Source: Coprococcus_C hominis
GTDB lineage: Bacteria; Bacillota; Clostridia; Lachnospirales; Lachnospiraceae
Reading direction: 5' to 3' (one strand)
Length of the DNA stretch: 64,000 bases
Assembly (NCBI RefSeq): GCF_020687505.1
Contig: NZ_JAJEQT010000008.1
Shown: one piece after another, positions 51,837-59,747 of the stretch
Layout of the letters: each line of letters begins with the position of its first letter
Position numbering within the stretch: position 1 is the first letter of the stretch
The notes under the pieces: model-generated
Told to the model about the DNA's origin: nothing
The model's database searches: none
The model's input: the letters and a program-made list of their open reading frames with translations, nothing else
Program-made: the position numbers and the translations under genes

Positions 51837-53936
51837 TCACACTGCCTCCATAAAGTCTTTCATCAATCCCTGAAGCACTCTGGTATTGTTCTTCTCCTGC
51901 AATTCCCTTATATTTGCTTCTCGTAATACTTTTGACTGCTTCGCGCGTGCATGATCTTCCTCACTCATTCGTTTCCGTATCTCTTTCTGCCATTCTTTCA
52001 GGAAAGGTTTTACTGTTTCTAACTCCGGTTCTTCATCGAACATGCCACGATGCTGTCTGATTGTGCCTCCCGGTTCCACTTCGATCGTATAAAATGGTTT
52101 GTCCGGTTCTTCTACCTTCCGCAGGAAGCAAATGTATGTCTCATGCTGCGCCATCCGGTCAAAATACCGGTCTGTGGATCCGACGCAGTGATGCAGGCTC
52201 CGCCCTTCGCATACAATGTCATATATCCGCTCTGGTACCATGATGAAATATTCGGTGCCTCTGTACTCGAATTTCTTTTTTATTTCCTTCAGTACATCCT
52301 CTGCTTCCGGATACCGTTCTGAATACTCCTCTGAATCAATCTCTATTTCCCTTACCTTGATTTCCTCGACCGCTTCATCATGTCGCCGCTTCAGTTCCCG
52401 CGGCTTATAGATCATTTCATCTTCCAGTTTCTTTTTCAGCTTGTTACACATCCGTATATAATCGGCATATTGATCTACGATTACACGCGTACTCTTTCCT
52501 TTGTACTGCTCCTTTTTCTGCTTTTCGATGTAGTTCATTGCCTGCTCTGCCGACATATACGTCAACGGCTCTTTTAATGTACTCGGCGTAATATTTTCAC
52601 GCTTCGCCCATGTAAGCAGCTTCTCAGATATTTTCTCGCCTTTTTCTTCACTGTACTGCATCCACTTAAGAATCAGCCCACCACCGTTACAATCCCGGAT
52701 CCGGTTGATCTTTTGTCTGTCTGCAATTCCAAACACCTCTTCAATCGTCCGACCGGTCACATCCAGATAACCGATATACTCTAAGTCCCAATAACTTATC
52801 TGCATGCTTGTCTCTGTCAGCATCCGGTAGAATCTTCCACGGAACAACATCTCTGCTACCTGCATGTATTCTTTGTCTTTGACTGCTGCCATCATTGCAT
52901 TCCAGTTGCACTGCTGTCCCGCTGCCGCCATCTGGGTGAATAACCGGCTCCACGACTCATAGCTTGTATCCTTGAAGGCTTCCATGATGCCGGCATCATA
53001 CAGTGCTCCAACATATTCCCGCTTGTTCTGCGGATTTCCTTTGTTATCAAAGTAACTCCACTGCTTATAGTAGATGTCGCATTCTGCTTTTTTCTTTCGA
53101 TTGAATTCAAGCGTATCAATTTGCTTGTTCAGGATTACCCGTATTTCTTCATCTATCCATATATTTTTGTGTTCACATACTCCCGGTTCGAAAGTGATTT
53201 CTGTTACAAAATGCCTGCATACGGATGTGTCTGTATCCATCGGCTGGATCAGGTAGAAATGTTCAACCATCTCAACTTTCCGTTTTCGTGACAAATACTT
53301 AATCTCCCGATTACACTCCGGACATGTAATGTTGTCGTTGTTCCGCGGCTTATTCTTCAATTCAAACGAACCGCCACATGCCGAGCATACCCATTTCTTT
53401 GTATCCCTGTCCTTGATACACCAGTTTTCCCCGCCGGTGAACTGCTTATCTATCCAGTCTCGCAGATCTGTAGGCACATCTGGCACACGATCCATCAATG
53501 CTGTAACTCTTGCAAATCTTCGTTCTTCCTTTGTCTGCCGCACTTTCCTGTCTCTTTCCTGCTCCAAATCATATATACGGTCAATCAAATTCGTTCGATA
53601 ATATGTATATGGGTTTTGTGCATCATCCAATATTTCCTTCAATCGATCATGATCTTCGCTCGACATACTGCTGTCACCTTTTTTTCCGTAATATCCATCA
53701 CCGCCATCCCAGCTCGCTTCGTATGCGGCAGGCACCTTCTCTGCATGCCATAACCCGGTATCCGCATGCCATGTTGCATACTCGCTATTCGTCGGGTTAA
53801 AGCAGTGCCGCCTCTGCAATACTTTATTCTTGAAAATATTCAATACTACAATTCCCTGTACAACCTGCAGGATTGTCCACCAGCCTTTTTTCTTCGTCTT
53901 CGGCGCCGGTGTTTTCTCTATCGCTTTCTCTCTCAT
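51837..53936 (-). CDS. PcfJ-like protein
   Basis: 699 residues. A zinc-binding cluster, 'WVCSACGGSFELKNKPRNND' followed by 'ITCPECNREIKYLSRKRK', lies near residue 200. The C-terminal PcfJ-like core is 'EGRSLHHCVGSTDRYFDRMA' and 'YTIEVEPGGTIRQHRGMFDE'. PcfJ was first noted on the conjugative plasmid pCF10 and is common in mobile elements of Firmicutes, with an unknown biochemical role. It overlaps the DUF7666-like gene by 4 bases. Confidence 0.8.
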   Translation of the reverse strand: MREKAIEKTPAPKTKKKGWWTILQVVQGIVVLNIFKNKVLQRRHCFNPTNSEYATWHADTGLWHAEKVPAAYEASWDGGDGYYGKKGDSSMSSEDHDRLKEILDDAQNPYTYYRTNLIDRIYDLEQERDRKVRQTKEERRFARVTALMDRVPDVPTDLRDWIDKQFTGGENWCIKDRDTKKWVCSACGGSFELKNKPRNNDNITCPECNREIKYLSRKRKVEMVEHFYLIQPMDTDTSVCRHFVTEITFEPGVCEHKNIWIDEEIRVILNKQIDTLEFNRKKKAECDIYYKQWSYFDNKGNPQNKREYVGALYDAGIMEAFKDTSYESWSRLFTQMAAAGQQCNWNAMMAAVKDKEYMQVAEMLFRGRFYRMLTETSMQISYWDLEYIGYLDVTGRTIEEVFGIADRQKINRIRDCNGGGLILKWMQYSEEKGEKISEKLLTWAKRENITPSTLKEPLTYMSAEQAMNYIEKQKKEQYKGKSTRVIVDQYADYIRMCNKLKKKLEDEMIYKPRELKRRHDEAVEEIKVREIEIDSEEYSERYPEAEDVLKEIKKKFEYRGTEYFIMVPERIYDIVCEGRSLHHCVGSTDRYFDRMAQHETYICFLRKVEEPDKPFYTIEVEPGGTIRQHRGMFDEEPELETVKPFLKEWQKEIRKRMSEEDHARAKQSKVLREANIRELQEKNNTRVLQGLMKDFMEAV

Positions 53937-54517
53937 ACATCTTCCTCCACATGCAATTGTCTGTTCTTATCGATGTACAGCCATTTATCCGCATATTTAC
54001 TTGTTACGACGAGCATTTTCATATTCTTGATTTCTTCGTCCTTTTCGACAATTAGTCCGACCACGCTTCCCTCTGTACCTCTGACACGCGGACTGCTGCC
54101 TCTGGCAATTGCTATATGCCCCGCTTCCGATACCTTTGCTTTGTCCGGCTGTATGGATACTCCTGTCATATTCGTGATCCAATTCTTTCTCCGTGGATAC
54201 ATGGCTATATATCGCATGATATAATAAGCAAATTTCCGTGCATCCAGCTCTTCCACAAGCGTAATTTCTGTTGTCGCGATACGTTCTCCTTCATCCTCGT
54301 CGATATCGCCTGCCGCCTCTACGCGGAAGAAACGACTTTTTTCCCAACTGTAGTATCGCAGGCAGTCCGGCGGATATTCGCAGCAATGGAATCCGGAATT
54401 TGCAGTCTTGCTTCTTTCAACCTTCTTTGTCTCTCCTGGTACAAAGTGACATGTCTCTTTCTTTCCATCACCCATTACGCTCTTCAGATCAGGTGTGAAC
54501 CCTTTGAATGCCATCAT
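53933..54517 (-). CDS. DUF7666-like phage/mobile-element protein
   Basis: 194 residues. The N-terminal half reads 'FTPDLKSVMGDGKKETCHFV' then 'SGFHCCEYPPDCLRYY', which fits the DUF7666 family that often co-occurs with PcfJ-like genes in Lachnospiraceae elements. No catalytic residues are known. Its start overlaps the stop of the next gene by one base. Function is unknown. Confidence 0.6.
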   Translation of the reverse strand: MMAFKGFTPDLKSVMGDGKKETCHFVPGETKKVERSKTANSGFHCCEYPPDCLRYYSWEKSRFFRVEAAGDIDEDEGERIATTEITLVEELDARKFAYYIMRYIAMYPRRKNWITNMTGVSIQPDKAKVSEAGHIAIARGSSPRVRGTEGSVVGLIVEKDEEIKNMKMLVVTSKYADKWLYIDKNRQLHVEEDV

Positions 54518-55023
54518 CAGTCAACACCTCCCTCATAGTATGTATGCATCAACTGTTTCCGCTCCGTCCGCGTCGGGATCCCGATAGAAAACTCATGCGA
54601 TCCGATCATGTTTTTAATTGTTGTAGTCTTAGCCACGATTTCCTTGTGCACCACCGCACGATTCGTATAACCTGTCTCGGCCGTTAATGCAATATATCCC
54701 GCAAGGCTCTTCCCTTTCCGTCGTACCGCTATGGCAAACTCCCTGTCTCTCATGATCTCCGCTTTCAGCTCATCCACCCAGTCTTTAAGTATTCCTTTAA
54801 CATCCAAATGCTTTGCTTCCACATCCAGCTTCCCGATTGCGGCAAGCTCCGGTGTGGTCAATGTATCAATCAGCCCATCGATATAATCCTCCACGTCATC
54901 TTTATCCAATCCGTTTTCTGCAGCAAGTGCTTTGAGTGCGTCGACGTCGCCCTCCTGCAGTTCTGCTGCCGCAAGGCGGTTGATCTCTTCAGCACTGTCC
55001 AACTCTCCAAATTTATCCCACAT
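54517..55023 (-). CDS. Phage/mobile-element protein, unknown function
   Basis: 168 residues starting MWDKFGELDSAEEINRLAAA. Acidic at the N-terminus, with 'AENGLDKDDVEDYIDGLIDT' and later 'REFAIAVRRKGKSLAGYIAL'. I recall similar proteins only as conserved hypotheticals next to DUF7666 and PcfJ genes in Lachnospiraceae phages and ICEs, and do not assign a family. No membrane segment or catalytic motif is apparent. Confidence 0.55.
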   Translation of the reverse strand: MWDKFGELDSAEEINRLAAAELQEGDVDALKALAAENGLDKDDVEDYIDGLIDTLTTPELAAIGKLDVEAKHLDVKGILKDWVDELKAEIMRDREFAIAVRRKGKSLAGYIALTAETGYTNRAVVHKEIVAKTTTIKNMIGSHEFSIGIPTRTERKQLMHTYYEGGVD

Positions 55024-55480
55024 CTTTCATGCCTCCATTCTTCATCTTCTCCTGCATCCAAGCCTTCCACTCGTGCGTGTCCTCGGATACAGTCCAACTA
55101 TCATTTTTATTGAGTAAATACTCGACTTTTTCCCACATTTCTGCATTCTTGATTGCAACACCTCTCGCAGACTTCCAGCCGGTTTTCTTCCAGCCTCCAA
55201 GCCAGTCATTTTTCAACGTCCAGAATACATGCTCCGTGCGTGTGTGGATGTGCACAGTACATCCCTTCTGCATCCGTTCCAATGCTGCAATGAGCAGTGT
55301 CAGCGTAATAATATTCGTATTGCAGTGTTCAAAATGCATGACTTCATACACGATCACAGGCTCGCCTTTGTATAGCATCTGTTTTCCATCTTCGTATGCT
55401 TCCATCACATACATGCCGTCGGCTTTCGTGGCACGCGGTGCAATCGTCGAAGTCTCAATATATATCCTCACTTCCTGCAT
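55013..55480 (-). CDS. RNase H-like fold protein
   Basis: About 155 residues, starting MQEVRIYIETSTIAPRATKA, with AAAGGAAG upstream. The order of a strand with an early acidic residue, a mid helix with 'IALERMQKGCTVHIHTRTEH', and the 'GGWKKTGWKSARGVAIKNAE' stretch followed by 'MWEKVEYLL' matches RNase HI. The first catalytic Asp position reads E, so activity is uncertain. A 16 bp palindrome sits 17 bases upstream of the start. It could process RNA primers or recombination intermediates. Confidence 0.55.
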   Translation of the reverse strand: MQEVRIYIETSTIAPRATKADGMYVMEAYEDGKQMLYKGEPVIVYEVMHFEHCNTNIITLTLLIAALERMQKGCTVHIHTRTEHVFWTLKNDWLGGWKKTGWKSARGVAIKNAEMWEKVEYLLNKNDSWTVSEDTHEWKAWMQEKMKNGGMKDVG

Positions 55481-56310
55481 TTTCGTCTCTTCCTTTCGTT
55501 GCACCGGTGCAACTTCGGCCAATCGTCGCCCGGTGCTCGTATCACTCTCTTTGTCTGCTGTATCTTTACTTCCGTGTAATAGACATAGCTGTACCCTGTT
55601 ACCTGATTTATGCCAATTCGAATTGATTTTTTATCTATGTAATACCCCGGACGGGCTACCGGTCCATCCGTGATGATCTTCTTCATTGTCCGCCGGACAT
55701 ATGCTTTCTTCTCCGGTTCCGGACGTACTAAGTTTCTGCTTGAAGAAAGACTGGATGCGCGCTTGATCTCTTCCGGGTCAAATATGCTTTCCTGTTCAAG
55801 CTCTTCCGGAAGCGGTTTGCACAGATATGATGCAAGTTGTCCGAATCCTTCCTCATCCCTGACCGGTTCACTATGATGTGACAATCCCGGCCAGTTCTTC
55901 GCTATTAGCAGCTCCGTGTTCCATATTCGGTTGCAGATCAGGTGGATGTGGATACCGCCCCGCTTGCCAATCTCTACGCGCCTGATCCACTTCCACCTCT
56001 CGCCGTGTGCAACATAATCTCTCCGCATGCGCTTATCAAACAGTGCCAAATCCTGCTTGACTGCATCCATGCTTTTTCGCGTACCTGCCGGATACTTCAA
56101 TGTGATCCAGCAATCGCCGGGTAGGAAGTTCGCTTTCAACAAATGTCTATATTTGTTCTCTTTATTGATCTGATTCTGCCGCTTCACCTGTTCCGGTGTC
56201 GGTTTCTTCCTTTTCGCCCGGTGCTCGCCTTTTGCTCCTGTATGCCCTTTGAACCCATATCCATGCTCTATTGAATTTGGAAAATAAAATGTATGTTTTC
56301 TGTATGCCAT
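55468..56310 (-). CDS. HUH-type replication initiator (rolling-circle Rep-like)
   Basis: 280 residues. Motif 2 of the HUH superfamily is 'KRGGIHIHLICNRIWN' near residue 120, and a candidate motif 3 tyrosine is 'LASYLCKPLPEE' near 165 (Y-x-x-K). The motif-1-like stretch is 'GDCWITLKYPAGT'. These features match rolling-circle Rep proteins of plasmids and small phages. No helicase, primase or DnaC/DnaD homologue is seen elsewhere in the prophage, so this is the best candidate for its replication initiator. An origin has not been located. Ends 43 bases into the next gene. Confidence 0.72.
   Translation of the reverse strand: MAYRKHTFYFPNSIEHGYGFKGHTGAKGEHRAKRKKPTPEQVKRQNQINKENKYRHLLKANFLPGDCWITLKYPAGTRKSMDAVKQDLALFDKRMRRDYVAHGERWKWIRRVEIGKRGGIHIHLICNRIWNTELLIAKNWPGLSHHSEPVRDEEGFGQLASYLCKPLPEELEQESIFDPEEIKRASSLSSSRNLVRPEPEKKAYVRRTMKKIITDGPVARPGYYIDKKSIRIGINQVTGYSYVYYTEVKIQQTKRVIRAPGDDWPKLHRCNERKRRKCRK
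55498..55513. repeat. Copy 2 of the 16 bp perfect palindrome
   Basis: GTTGCACCGGTGCAAC again, located in the end of the upstream Rep gene and 17 bases before the RNase H-like start, just upstream of the ribosome site. In RNA it would form a GUUGCA/UGCAAC stem with a CCGG loop. Confidence 0.9.
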
Positions 56311-56450
56311 CTAAAGTGTATCCTTGTCCCTAACTTTAATATGCTAATACTGTCTCAAAGCGAGCTTTTATCCCGCTTTTCTTGACGATATAAGCTTGGT
56401 GTGATACACTCAAATTGTTCAGATTCGAGGTATTACACCTGAGCCGGTTT

Positions 56451-56651
56451 TCAGCCGGCTCTTTTTCTTTTCAGTGCAGCTTCTCCGGTCGATTCCTGAT
56501 AATAGGTGCCATCCTCTGCTACCCAGTACCGATACCGGTCGCCATTCGCGATCCTGCTGCCTATGTACAGGCATCCTGCCGGCGGTTCCAATCCAGCGAA
56601 GCTCTTTGCACTCATATATGCCTTATGCATGATCTCATCCATCTTCGTCAC
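56451..56651 (-). CDS. Small phage protein, likely separate gene from an internal GTG
   Basis: About 66 residues from a GTG at 56651: 'TKMDEIMHKAYMSAKSFAGL' then 'CLYIGSRIANGDRYRYWVAE'. The GTG overlaps the stop of the DUF6906-like gene as GTGA and has AAGGGTGG seven bases upstream, so it is coupled to that gene. No family recognised. It shares its frame with the longer ORF above. Confidence 0.5.
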   Translation of the reverse strand: MTKMDEIMHKAYMSAKSFAGLEPPAGCLYIGSRIANGDRYRYWVAEDGTYYQESTGEAALKRKRAG

Positions 56652-56984
56652 TTGTACGCCACCCTTCTTCTGTCTGATGCCTTGCTCTCCACGATGATGT
56701 GATCTGCACAGTCTGCTACGACATTCCAGTTTTCCCAGCGCAATCCGTTTTTTGCCATAATTTCTTTTTGCTTTCGCGTCGGCTTTGCCGGGCGCTTCAG
56801 TTTCTCGTCTTTCAGTCTCATCTTCTTCCTCCTTTTCGTTCGCAAGTGCTATTAGCTGCTGCCAGATTGTTCCAGCTACCATGATCCAGAAGCCGTATAT
56901 CAGCCCCATCCACAGCAGCACTGCACCCTCGACCATTGCGATCGTCGCCAATTTGTATGTAGCCATAATCATATCGTTGCTCAT
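56451..56984 (-). CDS. Small membrane protein ORF, continuous with a downstream frame
   Basis: The frame is open for 177 residues. Residues 1-50 have two hydrophobic segments ('YKLATIAMVEGAVLLWMGLI', 'YGFWIMVAGTIWQQLIAL') and look genuine. Residues 51-110 are low-complexity ('KEEEDETERRETEAPGKADA') and overlap a DUF6906-like gene in another frame. From about residue 112 the sequence looks like a separate gene with its own start. Whether the reading is one fused protein or two genes with no stop between them cannot be decided here. Confidence 0.45.
   Translation of the reverse strand: MSNDMIMATYKLATIAMVEGAVLLWMGLIYGFWIMVAGTIWQQLIALANEKEEEDETERRETEAPGKADAKAKRNYGKKRIALGKLECRSRLCRSHHRGEQGIRQKKGGVQVTKMDEIMHKAYMSAKSFAGLEPPAGCLYIGSRIANGDRYRYWVAEDGTYYQESTGEAALKRKRAG
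56648..56821 (-). CDS. DUF6906-like small phage protein
   Basis: 57 residues starting MRLKDEKLKRPAKPTRKQKE after AAGGAGG. 'KPTRKQKEIMAKNGL' and 'WENWNVVADCADHIIVESK' match the DUF6906 pattern of small Lachnospiraceae phage proteins (Lys-rich start, 'G...ENW.vv' core). The entire gene lies inside the longer ORF on the same strand in a different frame. Function unknown. Confidence 0.6.
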   Translation of the reverse strand: MRLKDEKLKRPAKPTRKQKEIMAKNGLRWENWNVVADCADHIIVESKASDRRRVAYK

Positions 56985-56999
56985 TCTCTCGTCCTCTCT

Positions 57000-57314
57000 T
57001 TACTGATATTCAGCCTGCAGGCTACCCCAGCCGATCTGTCTCGCGATTGCTGTCGGATTGAACGCCGGCACTCTGTGTCCTGCCTTCAGATCCTTCCTGT
57101 ATTTCAGAAAATCTACAAATGCAAGGTAATTGACGTATGTCACACCGCATCCATCCAATATCGTGTATGCACCATATCTTCCTTTCTGCACATACATGTC
57201 AATCTCTGCCAGCCGGTTCGATACCGTACGCGCTGACACATCCAACGCCTTCTGTATCTGCGCCTTCGTCACGTACGGCGATGCACTAATATACTTAATT
57301 GCTGTTATCTCCAT
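57000..57314 (-). CDS. Helix-turn-helix regulatory protein
   Basis: About 104 residues, starting at an ATG with GAGGAG upstream. 'MEITAIKYISASPYVTKAQI' followed by 'QKALDVSARTVSNRLAEIDM' is a winged-helix HTH at the N-terminus. The rest is a small globular domain. It lies directly downstream of the HsdS-like gene in the early module and could regulate early genes. Confidence 0.68.
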   Translation of the reverse strand: MEITAIKYISASPYVTKAQIQKALDVSARTVSNRLAEIDMYVQKGRYGAYTILDGCGVTYVNYLAFVDFLKYRKDLKAGHRVPAFNPTAIARQIGWGSLQAEYQ

Positions 57315-57386
57315 GCTCCTCACTTCCTTTCTTTGATAAAATTCAGTTGGTGACAATTTGTCACCGGTTCAACTGGTTACATTCTG

Positions 57387-57842
57387 TTACCGATTCATAT
57401 CCGGAAACATTTTTTGTAAATGATATTTCTTTAATTTCTGAATCGCTTTCACCTGTCTTTCTTCCTCTTGGATTCTTGTATCGATACATCGCATCGTATT
57501 GACAAGCTCATGCTGCGTATCTATATTCGTATGCAGGTCAATCTCATACTCATTAAAAATCTCTGGTACAATATTGAGTCCTGTCTGTGTTCTCCTAAGA
57601 TATTCCGGCAAATTCATCTTGAAGATCATGTACACATATGCCGGTAAATACTTATTTGACACAACTTGAAAGACACAGTATTTTGATTCAACCTCTTTCT
57701 CTTCGTTCAGATACTCCATCTGGCCTTTTGTTGCCGATACCTGCACGCAGAAGCTTCCTTCCGGATATATCTTTGCTTTCTTTGCCCTTTCCCATATGCA
57801 TATATCTTTGATTCTTACATGTTTGTATTTGGTCAGCTCCAT
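57387..57842 (-). CDS. Half-size type I restriction specificity (S) subunit
   Basis: 151 residues. One target-recognition domain region with 'KYKHVRIKDICIWERAKKAK' and 'PEYLRRTQTGLNIVPEIFNE', then a conserved helical repeat 'TQHELVNTMRCIDTRIQEEE'. Normal HsdS has two TRDs and two helical regions, so this protein carries one of each and would need to dimerise to recognise a palindromic site. It pairs with the methylase gene, with a 10-base overlap. No HsdR gene is seen. Confidence 0.78.
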   Translation of the reverse strand: MELTKYKHVRIKDICIWERAKKAKIYPEGSFCVQVSATKGQMEYLNEEKEVESKYCVFQVVSNKYLPAYVYMIFKMNLPEYLRRTQTGLNIVPEIFNEYEIDLHTNIDTQHELVNTMRCIDTRIQEEERQVKAIQKLKKYHLQKMFPDMNR

Positions 57843-59014
57843 AGCTTCAATACCTCCGCGATATCGCTCTGATAACCATCTCCAACAAGTTGTCGCATCA
57901 TTCCCGCCAATTCCCGCTCTGTCTTCCTTATTTCCTCATCTGTTTCTTGCATCTGAGCTGTCAGCTTTCTTATATCCACCTGTTCTTCAGGCTCCGTAGT
58001 ATCGATATAACGCGGTATATTCAAGTTATATTGATTTGCCTGAATCTCTTCGATTGACACCAATCTGGATATTTTTGCTTTTTCGATACGATTTTTGTAA
58101 TTTTTTGCAATCTCGTGTACGGCTTCTCCGTCTAATTCATTGACCTTTGCCTTCTTTGTTGCATATTTCGTTGCATCCATTATGTACACACTCTCGGTAT
58201 CTGCTTTTTTCAGACAGATCATCACAGTTGGTATGCTTGTATTCAGGAACATGTTGTCTGGAAGACCAATAATCCCATGAATATATCTTTTTTCAATCAA
58301 TGATCTTCTGATTGCCAGTTCTTGGTTTCCGCGAAAAAGCACTCCATGCGGAAGTAGTACAAACGCTTCCCCGCCCTCCTTCAGCCTTGTCAATATATCG
58401 ATTATGAACAGATAATCACCCTTGCTTTTTGGTGGTACTGCATATTTTCGAAACCTCCAGTCCCCAATGCCACTCCATGGCAATGAATAGGGCGGGTTTG
58501 ATATGATTGTCTGGGTGCGTCCGATGTTTGGTTCCAGCTTTGCAATGTCACTGTATCGCGTTCCAGCTTCAAGCCGGTATGCTTCAAGCAACTCGCGTGT
58601 TGTTATATCTTCTTTTATTACCCATCCTGTTACGTTTCTAATGCTCATATTGAACAAAAGAAGTGGAAATACCGTTTCGCTTTTTTCAATGCAGATCACA
58701 TTCTTTACACCATTTGCAATATAAGATATTGCAAGGCTTCCAGTTCCTGCGCATTCATCAAGTACCGCTGCCGGTGTCGTCGAAAGCTCATAAAATAAGT
58801 TACAAATACAATCCGGCGTATAGTCCTGTTTCATCTGCTTTCGCTGAGCTGCCTCTGCCTGAAACACATCTCTGATGAAATCTGTACGCAAATCAATATC
58901 CTCAATAATCTTATTGAAGTATTCTTCTCTTCTCTGCTTATCAAAAATGATATCTTTTAGGTATCTAATAAATTCGTACATCTCGGATATTCCAAGTATC
59001 TCCCGAATATCCAT
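57833..59014 (-). CDS. Type I-like DNA adenine methylase (HsdM)
   Basis: 393 residues. SAM motif I 'VLDECAGTGSLAISYIANG' near residue 85 and catalytic motif IV 'TIISNPPYSLPWSGIGDW' near residue 170. The region 'AFVLLPHGVLFRGNQELAIR' is typical of N6_Mtase/HsdM. It is shorter than full HsdM (about 500), lacking part of the N-terminal domain. With the half-size S subunit it probably protects phage DNA from host or competitor restriction. Confidence 0.88.
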   Translation of the reverse strand: MDIREILGISEMYEFIRYLKDIIFDKQRREEYFNKIIEDIDLRTDFIRDVFQAEAAQRKQMKQDYTPDCICNLFYELSTTPAAVLDECAGTGSLAISYIANGVKNVICIEKSETVFPLLLFNMSIRNVTGWVIKEDITTRELLEAYRLEAGTRYSDIAKLEPNIGRTQTIISNPPYSLPWSGIGDWRFRKYAVPPKSKGDYLFIIDILTRLKEGGEAFVLLPHGVLFRGNQELAIRRSLIEKRYIHGIIGLPDNMFLNTSIPTVMICLKKADTESVYIMDATKYATKKAKVNELDGEAVHEIAKNYKNRIEKAKISRLVSIEEIQANQYNLNIPRYIDTTEPEEQVDIRKLTAQMQETDEEIRKTERELAGMMRQLVGDGYQSDIAEVLKLWS

Positions 59015-59020
59015 ATCCCA

Positions 59021-59326
59021 TCACGCTCCCTTCTTCAATCGTTCCCGTTTCGCAATCAAGCTGTCTTTCGCCCGATTAAGTGACCGAATCTCCTCATCTA
59101 TCTCCTTTAGCTTCATTGCACGCGGGTACATATCCTTAAAGATCACCAGTCCAAAACTCTTATACAACTCCGCTACTTCTTCCTTACCGGATGTATTCCG
59201 AATTGCCGGATGCCACATGTATACGGTCTCGATCAGCTCGTACTCTTCATCCGTGACAGATCCGTGAATCAGGTCCTCGAATTCAGTCTTCATCATCTTT
59301 CTCATATCCTCCAATCTGAACTTCAT
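59021..59326 (-). CDS. Small coiled-coil phage protein
   Basis: 101 residues, charged: 'KTEFEDLIHGSVTDEEYELI' and 'KEIDEEIRSLNRAKDSLIAK'. Stop lies seven bases before the methylase start, so they are co-transcribed. No family recognised. Probably helical with a C-terminal coiled coil; possibly a DNA-binding or methylase-accessory protein, but this is only by context. Confidence 0.5.
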   Translation of the reverse strand: MKFRLEDMRKMMKTEFEDLIHGSVTDEEYELIETVYMWHPAIRNTSGKEEVAELYKSFGLVIFKDMYPRAMKLKEIDEEIRSLNRAKDSLIAKRERLKKGA

Positions 59327-59486
59327 CTCTGTGTCCCATCATTGCCCGGATATGCTTATTAGGCACATCCGCCATCACCGCATTCTCAAGCAGCTCCATC
59401 TTTGCTGCCTGAAGCACCATATTGTAATACTGCGGCTGTTTAATCGTAATTGGCGTTTCTGCTGTAAAAGCGTCAACTATTCCCAT
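59283..59486 (-). CDS. Small phage protein of unknown function
   Basis: 67 residues, starting MGIVDAFTAETPITIKQPQY, after GGGAGATGAG. Contains 'AKMELLENAVMADVPNKHIR'. No membrane segment. Overlaps its neighbour by 44 bases in a different frame. Similar small proteins occur next to HsdM genes in Lachnospiraceae phages, by memory only. Confidence 0.45.
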   Translation of the reverse strand: MGIVDAFTAETPITIKQPQYYNMVLQAAKMELLENAVMADVPNKHIRAMMGHRDEVQIGGYEKDDED

Positions 59487-59508
59487 CTTCTACTCATCTC
59501 CCTTCTGC

Positions 59509-59679
59509 TTACCCTGCTTCCTTTTTGTAACGCTGACGCTCTTCCGCTTTGCCTGCTGCCTTGCCTTCCGCGTAGGCGGACATTGCCATGAACATCATGG
59601 ACTGCTCCGCAGGATTCTTTACAGACATCACAGATTCTGCCATGTTTTCAATGTTTGTCTTTTTCTCGTCTCTTGTCAC
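59509..59679 (-). CDS. First early gene of the prophage: small acidic/basic protein
   Basis: 56 residues from a GTG with AAGGAGGTG upstream. Sequence begins 'MTRDEKKTNIENMAESVMSV' and ends in a Lys/Arg-rich stretch 'GKAEERQRYKKEAG'. It is the first gene after the early lytic promoter and operators, so it would be expressed immediately on induction. No family recognised. Too short and with a GTG start, so it is easily missed. Confidence 0.65.
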   Translation of the reverse strand: MTRDEKKTNIENMAESVMSVKNPAEQSMMFMAMSAYAEGKAAGKAEERQRYKKEAG

Positions 59680-59694
59680 TCTGTTCACCTCCTT

Positions 59695-59709
59695 GTTATC
59701 TTTGATTAC
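59695..59709. promoter_or_regulatory. Operator 1 of the immunity switch
   Basis: GTTATCTTTGATTAC, overlapping the start region of the early lytic promoter. It has interrupted inverted arms GTTATC/GATTAC. Very similar to operators 2 and 3. Confidence 0.75.
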
Positions 59710-59738
59710 ATTATAGGTATCATAGATTACTTTGTCAA
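59710..59738 (-). promoter_or_regulatory. Early lytic promoter
   Basis: TTGACA, 17 bp, TATAAT on the minus strand, reading into the first early gene at 59679. The spacer holds operator 2, and operator 1 is immediately downstream of the -10. This is one of the strongest promoters in the window. Confidence 0.85.
59716..59730. promoter_or_regulatory. Operator 2 of the immunity switch
   Basis: GGTATCATAGATTAC, lying exactly within the 17 bp spacer of the early lytic promoter. Twenty-one base pairs from operator 1. Confidence 0.75.
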
Positions 59739-59747
59739 CACTTTTTT

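Noticed and set aside
54517..55023. Possible anti-CRISPR (AcrIIA9/PcfK-like) identity
   Set aside because: It lies near a PcfJ-like gene, but the sequence does not match the PcfK/AcrIIA9 pattern I can recall.
56455..56490. Terminator at the end of the 56451 ORF
   Set aside because: GAGCCGG/CCGGCTC followed by T is on the plus strand, where no gene precedes it. It may be part of the coding end of the minus-strand gene, so I left it out of the terminators.
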